The notes under the pieces are model-generated. The model saw nothing but the letters and a program-made list of their open reading frames with translations. It was not told the origin of the DNA and did no database searches. A DNA stretch of 64,000 nucleotides from an uncultured Eubacterium sp. (GTDB taxonomy: Bacteria; Bacillota; Clostridia; Oscillospirales; Acutalibacteraceae). The stretch is taken from NCBI RefSeq assembly GCF_934561735.1, contig NZ_CAKTGT010000005.1, forward strand, positions 62,001 through 126,000, given 5' to 3'. Made by a program: the position numbers and the translations under genes. Positions 54,268 to 63,098 of this stretch are shown one piece after another. Position 1 is the stretch's first letter. Every line of letters begins with the position of its first letter.

Positions 54268-54792
54268 TCAAATACTGTAAACTCTGTTAGGTTTTCTGTC
54301 CGGCGTTTTCGGTGTTTCGCAGTCAGGATAACCGACAATGCAATGACCGACGCCGACATATTCCTCCGTGATACCGAGTTTTTCAAGGAGTTGTTTGCCC
54401 TGCTCGGTTTCGAATTCCTCCTTGGCACGGTGAATCCAGCAACTGCCAAGACCCAAAGCGTGAGCCTCAAGCATCATATCTCCCATTACAAGACTGCCGT
54501 CATAAACACAGGTTGAACTGTCTTTTTTATCAAGCACAACAAGAACGGCAGGAGCGTTATAGAACGGGTCAAAATCAGGCTTCCAGCCTCCGATTTTACA
54601 ATTAAGAGCTGATAGTTCATCACGAACTTTTTTGTCTGTCACTTTGATAATAATTGAATTTTGGTTACCTCTGCCGTTTGCGGCGTAAAGACCGGCTTCA
54701 ACAATTTTGTCAAGAAGTTCATCAGCCACAGGAGCGGACTTGTATTTCTTAATACTTCTTCTTGATTTCATAACATCTAACATATCGGACAT
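54268..54792 (-). CDS. Nitroreductase-family FMN protein
   Basis: 174 residues. MKSRRSIKKYKSAPVADELL at the start is the FMN phosphate motif (RRSIRxY type); GLYAANGRGNQNSIII is the dimer-interface/FMN region; GDMMLEAHALGLGSCWIHRA is the conserved C-terminal helix. NAD(P)H-dependent oxidoreductase of unknown substrate. ATG 54792 with GGAGG seven bases upstream is preferred over the in-frame start at 54819. Confidence 0.9.
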   Translation of the reverse strand: MSDMLDVMKSRRSIKKYKSAPVADELLDKIVEAGLYAANGRGNQNSIIIKVTDKKVRDELSALNCKIGGWKPDFDPFYNAPAVLVVLDKKDSSTCVYDGSLVMGDMMLEAHALGLGSCWIHRAKEEFETEQGKQLLEKLGITEEYVGVGHCIVGYPDCETPKTPDRKPNRVYSI

Positions 54793-54851
54793 AATCATAC
54801 CTCCAAAATTTATATTCAAAGGGCAGGCAGTTACCCACCTGCCCCGTTCAT

Positions 54852-55478
54852 TCAGAACATCTGCTCGGGAAGAACAAGTTTTTGCTTAAATTCAAAAGTT
54901 TTGTCAAATTCTTCCGCTTCTTGCTCGTCAACCATATACAGCCGAGGCGGAGTATATTCACCTGTAACACCGTCAAGATAGCCGACTTCTAATTCTTTGC
55001 ACAGAAAGAACGATGAATCCGCACCATCGGGCAAGCCGTGATACCTTATGCCGAAATTTCGTGCATAGATAAAACCGCTTTTACCGTAAAAATCGATATT
55101 CCCTTCAAAGCAAAGAGCTTTACAACCGTATTCCTTTGCCTTTTGCAACGAATAATCAAGCAAAATTTTGCCGTAGCCTTTGCGTTTATATTTGGGAGCG
55201 ATGCAAATCGGACCCATTGCCATAATCGGCAGTTTTGAACCGTCATCGCAGTCAATATGTGCATTAACAAACACATTTTGACCGATAAGTTCTCCGTCCT
55301 TTTCCATAACAAAATCAAGTTCCGGGATAAAATCCTTATCATTTCTCATTTGATGAAGCACAAAATGTTCAAGGCAACCGGGACGATAAACATTCCAAAA
55401 CGCCTCTCTGACAAGATTTTCGGTATTTCTGTAATCGCTTTTTTGTTCCAAACGAATAATAAAGTCATTTTTATTCAT
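54852..55478 (-). CDS. GNAT-family N-acetyltransferase
   Basis: 208 residues. Acetyl-CoA loop APKYKRKGYGKILLDY (R/Q-x-x-G-x-G/A type) in the central GNAT fold, preceded by MAMGPICIAP. The C-terminal extension is variable. Substrate unknown. ATG 55478 with AGGAGG six bases upstream. A 10-bp hairpin lies upstream in the leader (55509-55546). Confidence 0.87.
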   Translation of the reverse strand: MNKNDFIIRLEQKSDYRNTENLVREAFWNVYRPGCLEHFVLHQMRNDKDFIPELDFVMEKDGELIGQNVFVNAHIDCDDGSKLPIMAMGPICIAPKYKRKGYGKILLDYSLQKAKEYGCKALCFEGNIDFYGKSGFIYARNFGIRYHGLPDGADSSFFLCKELEVGYLDGVTGEYTPPRLYMVDEQEAEEFDKTFEFKQKLVLPEQMF

Positions 55479-55508
55479 AATTTTCCTCCTGAAATGTTGA
55501 CTTCATAA

Positions 55509-55546
55509 GGGAGGTTTGTGAGATTGAATTTTTTGGCAAACCTCCC
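55509..55546 (-). promoter_or_regulatory. Hairpin in the leader of the GNAT gene
   Basis: GGGAGGTTTG (55509-55518) and CAAACCTCCC (55537-55546) form a 10-bp stem 31 bp before the ATG. No U-tract. Upstream, AAGGAG precedes a short TTG-initiated reading frame of 11 codons (MKKNNTLEIVG if translated), so leader-peptide control is possible but unproven. The 55479-55631 gap has nothing else clear. Confidence 0.35.
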
Positions 55547-55631
55547 GGTCAGCCTACAATCTCCAAGGTGTTGTTTTTCTTCAAACAGCAATCTCCTTAA
55601 AAAATATATTATTAACCCAATGGGATTAATA

Positions 55632-56186
55632 TCAAACTTCGTGATAATAAGGGTACTTTTGGCTTTCATTAATTATCTCTTTTGCTCGATGCAAAATAGG
55701 CAGTTCTCTGTTTGCTATAAGTGTTCCTAATCTTGTATTTGCCCTAATTTCATATTCTCGAACAGCTTCGTCATATGTCAATTTTAATGTAGATAAGTGA
55801 AAACTTTCTACTTCATCCTGAGTCAAATTCTTTTTTCCGAATGACTTTACTTTGCACAAGAAATAATTATTAATATTATGCCTATGAATCAGATTGTAAT
55901 AATCACTTACAACTCCGATTTTGCAAATTATTTCTACAGATATACCAAGCTCTTCTTTCAATTCTCTTTGAATGGCGGTTTGTAAGTCCTCGCCTATTTC
56001 AACTCCGCCACCCGATGTTTCAATCAATGTTGCTTTTCCAAAATCATCATCTCGTTCTGCTCTTACAAAATAGAACAAACCGTTTTCATCATAAACTATT
56101 GCTCGGGCAATATTTCTGTCATGGTCAACATATTCAAATTGCCATTGCGTATCTTGCAATTCAATATTTATTTGCTTATTCAACAT
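55632..56186 (-). CDS. NUDIX hydrolase
   Basis: 184 residues. NUDIX box GGGVEIGEDLQTAIQRELKE followed by ELGIS in the expected G-x5-E-x7-REUxEExGU pattern. N-terminal beta strand region (IARAIVYDENGLFYFVRAER). Hydrolyses a nucleoside diphosphate-linked compound; substrate unknown. ATG 56186 with GAGG eight bases upstream. Confidence 0.9.
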   Translation of the reverse strand: MLNKQINIELQDTQWQFEYVDHDRNIARAIVYDENGLFYFVRAERDDDFGKATLIETSGGGVEIGEDLQTAIQRELKEELGISVEIICKIGVVSDYYNLIHRHNINNYFLCKVKSFGKKNLTQDEVESFHLSTLKLTYDEAVREYEIRANTRLGTLIANRELPILHRAKEIINESQKYPYYHEV

Positions 56187-56233
56187 ATATTTTTCCTCAA
56201 TAAAATAAAAATCAACTCCGTATAAATCGGGAT

Positions 56234-56344
56234 TTACAGAACCTTTATTTTTCTTCTCGTTTTAATGATGGCTTTACATTTTTCATCTATTGCATGCCAA
56301 AACATATCATCACGATAGATTTCTTCAAATTTAATATTTTTCAC
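56234..56344 (-). CDS. Possible 36-residue ORF after the rRNA methyltransferase gene
   Basis: GTG at 56344, five bases after the methyltransferase stop, reading through FEEIYRDDMFWHAIDEKCKA to a TAA at 56234. Composition looks protein-like, but there is no Shine-Dalgarno and no recognised family. It may be a truncated remnant or a coupled small gene. Confidence 0.25.
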   Translation of the reverse strand: MKNIKFEEIYRDDMFWHAIDEKCKAIIKTRRKIKVL

Positions 56345-56348
56345 ACTT

Positions 56349-57707
56349 TTACTTCTGTACTTTAGTCAACAGAACCACGCTCTCCACATGCGGAGTGCGG
56401 GGGAACATATCGACCGGGGTGACTTCGAGAGTTTGGTAGTTCTTGGTTTGTAGAATTTCCAAATCTCTGGCGAGGGTGGCGCTGTCGCACGAAACATAAA
56501 CTATTCTCTTTGGGTTCATTTTTTCGACAACATCAAACAGCTCTTTTTGACAGCCTTTGCGAGGCGGGTCGAGGATAACGACATCGGGAGTTATTCCTCG
56601 TTTTTCAAGCTCCTTTGCACCGTCATAGGCGTCGCCGCAGAAAAATTCTGCATTTGTTATTCCGTTTTGACGGGTATTGATTTTTGCATTTTCAATAGCC
56701 TGCGGGATAATTTCAATACCGAAAATCCGCTTTGCGTTATCTGCCATTGAAAGACCGATTGTACCGACACCGCAGTAGAGGTCAACAACGGTTTCGTTGC
56801 CTGTTAAGCCTGCATATTCGGCAGCTTTGGTGTACAATTTTTCGCATTGGTCGTGGTTGATTTGATAAAACGACTCTGGCGAAATCACAAACTTTTTGCC
56901 AAGCAAAACATCAGTAACAGTCGGTTCGCCGTAAATCAACTTTGTTTCGTTGCCGAGAATTACATTTGTATTTTCTCGATTAATATTCAAACAAATTGAC
57001 TTTACGCCGTCATACTGCTTAAGCGAAGCAACAAGGTCGTTTTCATTCGGAACACTCTTGCCGTTGATGACAAGGCAAACCATTGTTTCTGCCGTCATCG
57101 GTGCTCTGCGAATATAAATATGGCGGAGCAGTCCCCTGCCTGTTTGTTCATCATAAGATGTAACATTATTTGCACGCACCCATTTTGCGATTATGTCGAG
57201 AATTTCTTTGAAACTGCTATGCTGAAGTCGGCAATCTGCACACGGAACAATCCTATGACTTTTGTAAGCATAAAAGCCTGCCTGAAGTTCGCCGTTTGTG
57301 ATGCAAACAGGATATTGTGCCTTATTGCGATAATTATCAACCGTATCGGCACCGATAATCGGATTAATCGGAGCGTCAATATGCCCAATTCTTTTAACGG
57401 CATCTGCTACCCTGCCCTGCTTATATTGAAGTTCAGCATCATAGGTCATATTTCTAAACGAACAGCCTCCGCACTTGTCGGACACGGGACAATCGGACTC
57501 AATTCTATAAGGTGACGGATTGATAATTTCTTTTACAATACCGATTGCATAGTTCTTTTTGGCTTTGATAATATGAGCGACAATTTCATCACCCGTTACC
57601 GCACCACGAACAAAAACCGCCATACCGTCATAGTGACCGACAGACGAGCCTTCGTTTGTCATATCTTCAATTTTTAATGTTATATCGTCGTTTTTCTTAA
57701 TACTCAT
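56349..57707 (-). CDS. rlmD: 23S rRNA (uracil-C5)-methyltransferase, RlmD/RlmCD type
   Basis: 452 residues. N-terminal TRAM domain (LKIEDMTNEGSSVGHYDGMA), iron-sulfur cysteines (CPVSDKCGGCSFRN ... CADCRLQ), SAM-binding VVDLYCGVGTIGLSMADNA, DPPRKGCQKELFD, and the catalytic cysteine loop IVYVSCDSATLARDL. Methylates U1939 or U747 class positions in 23S rRNA. Starts 40 bp after the sugar-kinase-like gene. Confidence 0.95.
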   Translation of the reverse strand: MSIKKNDDITLKIEDMTNEGSSVGHYDGMAVFVRGAVTGDEIVAHIIKAKKNYAIGIVKEIINPSPYRIESDCPVSDKCGGCSFRNMTYDAELQYKQGRVADAVKRIGHIDAPINPIIGADTVDNYRNKAQYPVCITNGELQAGFYAYKSHRIVPCADCRLQHSSFKEILDIIAKWVRANNVTSYDEQTGRGLLRHIYIRRAPMTAETMVCLVINGKSVPNENDLVASLKQYDGVKSICLNINRENTNVILGNETKLIYGEPTVTDVLLGKKFVISPESFYQINHDQCEKLYTKAAEYAGLTGNETVVDLYCGVGTIGLSMADNAKRIFGIEIIPQAIENAKINTRQNGITNAEFFCGDAYDGAKELEKRGITPDVVILDPPRKGCQKELFDVVEKMNPKRIVYVSCDSATLARDLEILQTKNYQTLEVTPVDMFPRTPHVESVVLLTKVQK

Positions 57708-57747
57708 AAATTAAGTTAAGGGCAGTATATAACCACCCTTATGCCTT

Positions 57748-58845
57748 CTATATATTTTTAATAATTTCTTCCATCTTGTCCATCTTGCTGTCCATATCGG
57801 CAACAAGTTTGAACTGATTGCGTGCACGGTCAAGGTTATGTTCGGGATATTCTGTTCTGAAATAAACATCGCCGTTGATGTAATCGGTCAAGAAACGCAT
57901 ACCGCATTCAAGAGTCATAAGTTTTGAAGCAAATGCAAGATTGTCAATTTCTGCTTGATTGAAGTACTCGCCTGCTTCGCCCAAAAAGCCCTCTGCATAA
58001 GCCTTGAAGTAATCAAGGTCCATTTCTACCTTATCAAGGTCGGTTTCGTCCTCGGCGGCGGTTGAAGCACCAAAACGGATTGAATCGCCGAAATCATAAA
58101 GAGCAAGACCCGGCATAACGGTGTCAAGGTCGATAACGCAAACGCACTTGTTTGTGTCCTTATCAAACATAACATTGTTGAGCTTTGTATCGTTATGAGT
58201 TACACGGAGCGGAAGTTCGCCCTTCTCGGTCATTGCAGTAAGTTTGCCCATTTCATCGGCATACTTATTTACAAAATCAACTTCTGCCTTGCAAGAATCA
58301 AGTCTGCCCGAAGCATTCTTTTCGAGAGCAGGAACAAACTCGTTGTTGTATCTCCACAAAGTATCGTGGAAGTGCGGAATTGTTTCTGTAAGTTCTCCCG
58401 CATTAAAATCTGACAAAAGCCTTTGGAACTTGCCGAAAGCCTCACCGCTTGATTTGAACATATCTGCGTTTTCGGCTGTATTGAAGCAGACAGAATCACG
58501 AACAAAAATATATGCTCTGAAATATGTTTTGTTTTCAGAATCATAATAATACTCGTTGCCGTCTTTTGTACGAATATAATGCAAAGTTTCTCTGTCCGGG
58601 TCGCCGCCGTTTTCCTTGATAACGGAACGAAGGTAAGAAGTTACGGCAAACACATTTTTCATAAGTTGGTCAATATTCTTAAACACATTGTCGTTAAGTT
58701 GCTGGAGAATATACTTTTGCTCTGCTCCGTTATTATTAAATGTTACAAGATAAGTTTTGTTGATATGACCTGAGCCGTATTCTGCAACATCAACAAAATC
58801 CCCATTAAATTTAAAATTATCAATTACATTTTTAATATCTGCCAT
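57748..58845 (-). CDS. APH-fold sugar kinase, N-acetylhexosamine 1-kinase (NahK)-like
   Basis: 365 residues. Nucleotide loop YGSGHINKTYLVTF, Lys/Gln region YILQQLNDNVFKN, hinge, then the catalytic loop THNDTKLNNVMFDKDT and metal site VIDLDTVMPGLALYDFGDSI. HNDTK-NNV is typical of NahK-type kinases that phosphorylate hexosamines at C1. ATG 58845 (MADIKNVID) has GGAGG ten bases upstream and overlaps the GH28 stop as TAATG; the open frame to 58902 is not used. Partner enzymes of the lacto-N-biose pathway are not in the window. Confidence 0.82.
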   Translation of the reverse strand: MADIKNVIDNFKFNGDFVDVAEYGSGHINKTYLVTFNNNGAEQKYILQQLNDNVFKNIDQLMKNVFAVTSYLRSVIKENGGDPDRETLHYIRTKDGNEYYYDSENKTYFRAYIFVRDSVCFNTAENADMFKSSGEAFGKFQRLLSDFNAGELTETIPHFHDTLWRYNNEFVPALEKNASGRLDSCKAEVDFVNKYADEMGKLTAMTEKGELPLRVTHNDTKLNNVMFDKDTNKCVCVIDLDTVMPGLALYDFGDSIRFGASTAAEDETDLDKVEMDLDYFKAYAEGFLGEAGEYFNQAEIDNLAFASKLMTLECGMRFLTDYINGDVYFRTEYPEHNLDRARNQFKLVADMDSKMDKMEEIIKNI

Positions 58846-60389
58846 TATAAAACATCCTCCATAATGTATTTCTCTTTCCATGTACTGCGTGGAGCAGAAC
58901 AATTAAAATCAAGCAATTTTAAGCCTTTTACATGCCTTGCCCATATTCCGTAAGCCGGGAGATTCCTAAATCGCCACGATTCGGGATAAACATCGGCATA
59001 TTCGGGAATAAACGCACGCCTGTCATAAACCTCTTTATAAGGGGCATAATATATTTCAAAATTTTTGAGTGTAACATCGGACACATATCGGGTACTGCCG
59101 TGCTGTCTGTAACCTGCAACAATAACCGGAATTTCGGCATTGGTTGCGGTAATGTCCGAGATATTTATATTAAACACCTCGCCCTTTTTATCAAACATAT
59201 CCTTTGGTGCGGACGAAGCCTTTTTCTTTTTCTTGCCGAATTCTACGGCATTTGCACTGACAGCATCAACCTCAGCCGCCCTGTTGCGGTTGCAAAGTCT
59301 GATAAAAACAGGACAAGTCACCCTGTCCATAATTATATTCTGGACGGTGATATTATGTACTCGTGAGCCGTCGGCACTTTCTATCGCAATACCGCTGACC
59401 GTTCCCGGATACAAATCCGTCATCATAAATTTACAATCTCTGACCGTTACATTTGAAATGTCATATGTCGTTTCCGTGCCGATTTTGAACGAATTGGCAC
59501 GGGAAATAACCTCGCAATCGGTAACGGAAATATTACTCATTGTTCCCGTATTACCGAGCCACACAGCATTTTTGATACATATTCCGTCATCGGCGGTAGA
59601 CACAAAGCAATGATCAATCGTTATGTTACTTGTGCCTGCAATATCAAAACCGTCGGCATTTGCAACATTGCGGTTATTATTAATTATAAAATTGTTAATT
59701 TTAACATTATTACAGTTTTCTATTCTGAAAGACCAGTGAGCCGAATTTTCAATAATAAAATTATCGGCAACAAAATCGGTACAGTTTTTTATATAAATCG
59801 CACCGCCGTACTTACTTTCATGTGCAAAGCGGAGCTGAGCACGGTAAGTTCTGCGCATTTCGATAACATCTATACATTCGGCATGCTCGGTAACATTTTT
59901 GTCTAATAGCGGCTTTCTGCCGAAGTATTCGCCGTTACCCTTTACCTTACCGCCGCCTGTCAACGCAACATTATGTACGCTGTCGGCATGAATAATGCCT
60001 TTGTGGTTATATCCCACGCCTGTTTTATTTGACGAAAGTGCAGAATTTTTTTCAACAAACAAAGTAACATCGGATTTGAGAAAAACGGTTGTGGTGACAT
60101 ATTCACCGCCGGCAATCAAAACAGTACCGCCTGTTTTTGCCGCATCATCAACAGCCATTTGGATATAAACCGCATTATCTTCAAACTTTGCATTTGCACC
60201 GTAATCACGAATGTCAAACACATTATCCTTTGGCAAATCCTGACTGTGAACATATTTATCCTCAGGATAATATGACGAATAATCATACTCATAAAGAGCA
60301 GAAAAAACATCGCCCTTTGTAATACGCAAATCCTTGCCGAACAAAAGAGTATTCAGTTTGTCTGTTACTTTTCTTCTGTCTTTAATCAT
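58845..60389 (-). CDS. GH28-type polygalacturonase-family glycoside hydrolase, cytoplasmic
   Basis: 514 residues, parallel beta-helix. FDIRDYGANAKFEDNAVYIQ at the start, catalytic region NADGFDIAGTSNITIDHCFV with STADDGICIKN (two Asp pairs), and repeated INNFIINNN-type coils. No signal peptide, so it should act on imported oligosaccharides. A Lys-rich insert (FGKKKKKASSAPKDMFDKKG) is unusual. The start at 60389 is two bases after the Na/Pi gene stop with weak ribosome signal, suggesting coupling. Galacturonide or related substrate is inferred. Confidence 0.87.
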   Translation of the reverse strand: MIKDRRKVTDKLNTLLFGKDLRITKGDVFSALYEYDYSSYYPEDKYVHSQDLPKDNVFDIRDYGANAKFEDNAVYIQMAVDDAAKTGGTVLIAGGEYVTTTVFLKSDVTLFVEKNSALSSNKTGVGYNHKGIIHADSVHNVALTGGGKVKGNGEYFGRKPLLDKNVTEHAECIDVIEMRRTYRAQLRFAHESKYGGAIYIKNCTDFVADNFIIENSAHWSFRIENCNNVKINNFIINNNRNVANADGFDIAGTSNITIDHCFVSTADDGICIKNAVWLGNTGTMSNISVTDCEVISRANSFKIGTETTYDISNVTVRDCKFMMTDLYPGTVSGIAIESADGSRVHNITVQNIIMDRVTCPVFIRLCNRNRAAEVDAVSANAVEFGKKKKKASSAPKDMFDKKGEVFNINISDITATNAEIPVIVAGYRQHGSTRYVSDVTLKNFEIYYAPYKEVYDRRAFIPEYADVYPESWRFRNLPAYGIWARHVKGLKLLDFNCSAPRSTWKEKYIMEDVL

Positions 60390-60390
60390 A

Positions 60391-62037
60391 CTAAATCTGT
60401 CTTATCAAATTTTTATCGATTCTTGCCGCCCAAGCGATATTGTACGAATGGTCGCCCACTCTTTCAAGGTCTTGCAGAGCCTTTGTAAATATAACGCCCG
60501 AAGCTGTGTGACATTTTTTATCACGAAGTCGCTGAACATGATTGTCCTGTGCCTGAAGCGTAAGATAATCGATTGTATCCTCCAAATAATGCAGCTGATG
60601 TTCCTCCGCATCCGTAAGGTGCTTATTTGTAAATGCACCGAGGGCACGGTCGAGAAGTTCAAGGTCAACCTCATAAATTTCCTTAAATTCGGCAATTCCT
60701 GCATCGGTAAATCCGAGGTTTTCTTCCTTAGCCATAGAAATCCTATGCATAATATTTTCTGCATGGTCGCCGATTCTTTCAAGGTCGGTAATTACATGGA
60801 ACAGTTTACCGATATATTCCGATACATCACCGGTAATTTCTTTTGAAGTAACGGTAATCATAAAGTCCGAAATACTATGGTTGAGCCAATTAATAAGTTC
60901 TTCGTTTTCGGAAAGTTCACGCTTTTTACTGTCATCCATAACAAGGAAACCCTCGCAGGCAATAACAAAATTATGCCTTACAAGTCTTGCCATACGCTCA
61001 ACCTCACTGCCGATTTGAAGTGCGGTTGAAACAGGGTTATCGCTGATTTTCTTATCGATAAACTCAAAGCGAAGCTTGGTATCATGTTCTTTAGGTTTGA
61101 TAATAATCTCACTGAGTTTAACAATCCATTTGATAAACGGCAGCAATACAAAGGCGGTAACAACCTTGAATATAATATGTGCAATGGCAACCTGCACGGA
61201 ACCGTTATCCGAAAGGCTTGTAATCCACTCGGTATACTGCGGGAATATGAGTGCAATCGGGGTAAATATGAGCATACCCACAAAATCAAAAATGAAGTAA
61301 ATAACTGCGGCACGCTTTGCATTTGTTTTTGCACCTATAGCAGAAAGGAAAAGCGGCATTGCAGAACCCACATTGATACCGATAATAAGGTAAATTGCAA
61401 ACTTCATCGGCATAAGGCTGGCACTTGTCATTGCAAGAGCCTGCAAAACACCGATTGACGCACTTGAACTTTGAAGCACGGAACACATAATAAAGCCAAT
61501 CAAAAGGCCGAGAAACGGATTGTTGGCTTTTGTGATAAATGTTTGAAATGCCGCACTTGTTTTAAGCACTCCCATAGCCTCGGGACCGCTCATATACTTC
61601 AGTCCGAAGAACAAAACGCCGAAGCCGAGAATAATTTGACCCACGAACTTTTGAGTTTGCTTTTTGCTGAACAGTGCCATAACCGTGCCGATAAAAATAC
61701 AAAACGGCGCAATGGCGGAAACATCAATAGCAATAAGAACAGCAGTAATTGTGGTGCCGATATTTGCACCGATAATAACTCCTGTTGCCTGAGCCAAATC
61801 CATAATGCCGGCATTCAAAAAGCCCATAAGCATAACGGTTGTGGCTGATGATGACTGAATAACAGCCGTTACCAAAACACCGAGTAAAAATCCCTTAAAT
61901 CTATTTCGGGTAAGTTTTTCAAGCAGATTTTTCATCTTTTTACCCGCTACCTGATTAAGGCCGTCTGACATATATTTCATACCGAACAAAAACAGTCCGA
62001 GACCGCCGAGCAGGCTGATGATATTAGAAATACCCAT
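60391..62037 (-). CDS. Na/Pi cotransporter family protein with PhoU-like C-terminus (copy 2)
   Basis: 548 residues, paralogue of 49555-51306. NptA repeats LVTAVIQSSSATTVMLMGFL / IGANIGTTITAVLI and FIMCSVLQSSSASIGVLQAL / IIGINVGSAMPLFL, then the PhoU-like helical domain (VTSKEITGDVSEYIGKLFHV; DLERIGDHAENIMHRI). First gene of the operon with GH28, sugar kinase and RlmD. A good promoter lies at 62096-62124; no Pho-box in coding orientation. Confidence 0.92.
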   Translation of the reverse strand: MGISNIISLLGGLGLFLFGMKYMSDGLNQVAGKKMKNLLEKLTRNRFKGFLLGVLVTAVIQSSSATTVMLMGFLNAGIMDLAQATGVIIGANIGTTITAVLIAIDVSAIAPFCIFIGTVMALFSKKQTQKFVGQIILGFGVLFFGLKYMSGPEAMGVLKTSAAFQTFITKANNPFLGLLIGFIMCSVLQSSSASIGVLQALAMTSASLMPMKFAIYLIIGINVGSAMPLFLSAIGAKTNAKRAAVIYFIFDFVGMLIFTPIALIFPQYTEWITSLSDNGSVQVAIAHIIFKVVTAFVLLPFIKWIVKLSEIIIKPKEHDTKLRFEFIDKKISDNPVSTALQIGSEVERMARLVRHNFVIACEGFLVMDDSKKRELSENEELINWLNHSISDFMITVTSKEITGDVSEYIGKLFHVITDLERIGDHAENIMHRISMAKEENLGFTDAGIAEFKEIYEVDLELLDRALGAFTNKHLTDAEEHQLHYLEDTIDYLTLQAQDNHVQRLRDKKCHTASGVIFTKALQDLERVGDHSYNIAWAARIDKNLIRQI

Positions 62038-62095
62038 ATTTTTTCCTCTTACTTACGCATCAAAAATTTATGTCTACTATATAATATACACATAA

Positions 62096-62124
62096 ATTAT
62101 CTTATAATATATAATAAATGTCAA
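62096..62124 (-). promoter_or_regulatory. Promoter of the Na/Pi copy 2 operon
   Basis: Minus strand: TTGACA (62119-62124), 17-bp spacer, GATAAT (62096-62101), 59 bp upstream of the start. TTTACA/TTTACC 11 bp apart at 62131-62147 lie on the opposite strand just upstream. Confidence 0.75.
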
Positions 62125-62172
62125 GAAAATTTTACATATATTTTACCAAAGCTGTGTGATATGACAAAAAAA

Positions 62173-62249
62173 TGGCCTGCCCGACGGGATTCGAACCCGT
62201 AATCTTCCGAGTCGGAGTCGGAGGCATTATCCGGTTGTGCTACGGACAG
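62173..62249 (-). tRNA. tRNA-Arg (anticodon CCG), CCA encoded
   Basis: Minus strand fold: acceptor CTGTCCG/CGGGCAG, anticodon stem TCCGA/TCGGA around loop CTCCGAC (anticodon CCG), T-arm ACGGG TTCGAAT CCCGT, and CCA in the DNA (62173-62175). A run of U follows, acting as terminator. Promoter at 62265-62292. Confidence 0.95.
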
Positions 62250-62264
62250 GAATACACTTATACT

Positions 62265-62292
62265 ATTATAATAATTACACAGATTTTGTCAA
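62265..62292 (-). promoter_or_regulatory. tRNA-Arg promoter
   Basis: Minus strand: TTGACA (62287-62292), 16-bp spacer, TATAAT (62265-62270), 16 bp before the tRNA. Confidence 0.8.
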
Positions 62293-62451
62293 ATAAATTG
62301 AGGATAAAAACCACATTAATTTTTTAATATACCTGTAATGAAGTAATGGCAACTCATCTCATCAGATTTCATATTATACAAAAAAGTTGCTTAAAAGCTT
62401 TAACCATTGAAGCAATCCGAGGACTTTATTTTACATAAAAACATTATTGTG

Positions 62452-62479
62452 CTATACTCTGATTGAGTATAGTTTTTTT
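62452..62479 (+). terminator. Terminator-like hairpin overlapping a possible promoter
   Basis: CTATACTC (62452-62459) pairs with GAGTATAG (62465-62472) followed by seven T. Its left arm contains TATACT, which with TTTACA at 62430-62435 (17-bp spacer) would make a promoter. The two readings conflict, and a second TATAAT lies at 62493-62498. Confidence 0.5.
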
Positions 62480-62525
62480 ATAACAAAAAATGTATAATAG
62501 AAGAAAAAGCAAAAAGGAGAAAACA

Positions 62526-63083
62526 ATGGAAGAAAAAAAGGAAGAAAAGAAAAACACAGATACAAAAAAGATAATAATCATAGTGCTTGTGGCGGTGTTG
62601 ATTGTTGCCGGATTTGCGGCAAGCGTTTACTTTTATATTTCAAACACCCAAAACTCGATTAAAAAAATGCAGGAATCACTTCAAACAACATGGAACGAAG
62701 CTTATAATTATAATGACAATGAAGAAATACCTGAATTTTTCAAAGCATTTATCGAAAAGTCATATTTTGAAGTTACCGATGTAAAGGATGACGGTTCGGG
62801 TCACTATACGGTAACGGCATCTGTTTCTTCACCCGACATCAAAGACGCATTAATCGATTACCAAAAGCATTTTGATGTTAACGAAACAAAAGAAGACATC
62901 GATAAAAAAATTACAGAAATAATAAATAATGCAGAAATAAAAACAACCGAACAAACTGCAACTGTTATCATAACCGATGACACAAAAGAAATAACCTTCA
63001 GTGATGATTTTATCGATGCCATGTACGGATATGCATATAATTATGCAAAAGCCGAAACAGACAAAGCCCTGTCGCTTGAATAA
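62526..63083 (+). CDS. Membrane-anchored protein of unknown function
   Basis: 185 residues. Highly charged N-terminus (MEEKKEEKKNTDTKK), one membrane helix (IIIIVLVAVLIVAGFAASVY), then a soluble domain of beta and helical stretches. No motif recognised. ATG 62526 with AAGGAG six bases upstream is used rather than the in-frame ATG at 62490. Followed 15 bp later by a secreted protein gene with a strong ribosome site, so the pair is probably an operon. Confidence 0.7.
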   Translation: MEEKKEEKKNTDTKKIIIIVLVAVLIVAGFAASVYFYISNTQNSIKKMQESLQTTWNEAYNYNDNEEIPEFFKAFIEKSYFEVTDVKDDGSGHYTVTASVSSPDIKDALIDYQKHFDVNETKEDIDKKITEIINNAEIKTTEQTATVIITDDTKEITFSDDFIDAMYGYAYNYAKAETDKALSLE

Positions 63084-63098
63084 AAGGAGGTAACGGTT

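Noticed and set aside
55475..55669. 64-codon frame upstream of and overlapping the GNAT start
   Set aside because: Spans the hairpin region, no convincing start or family; kept only as a note on a possible leader.
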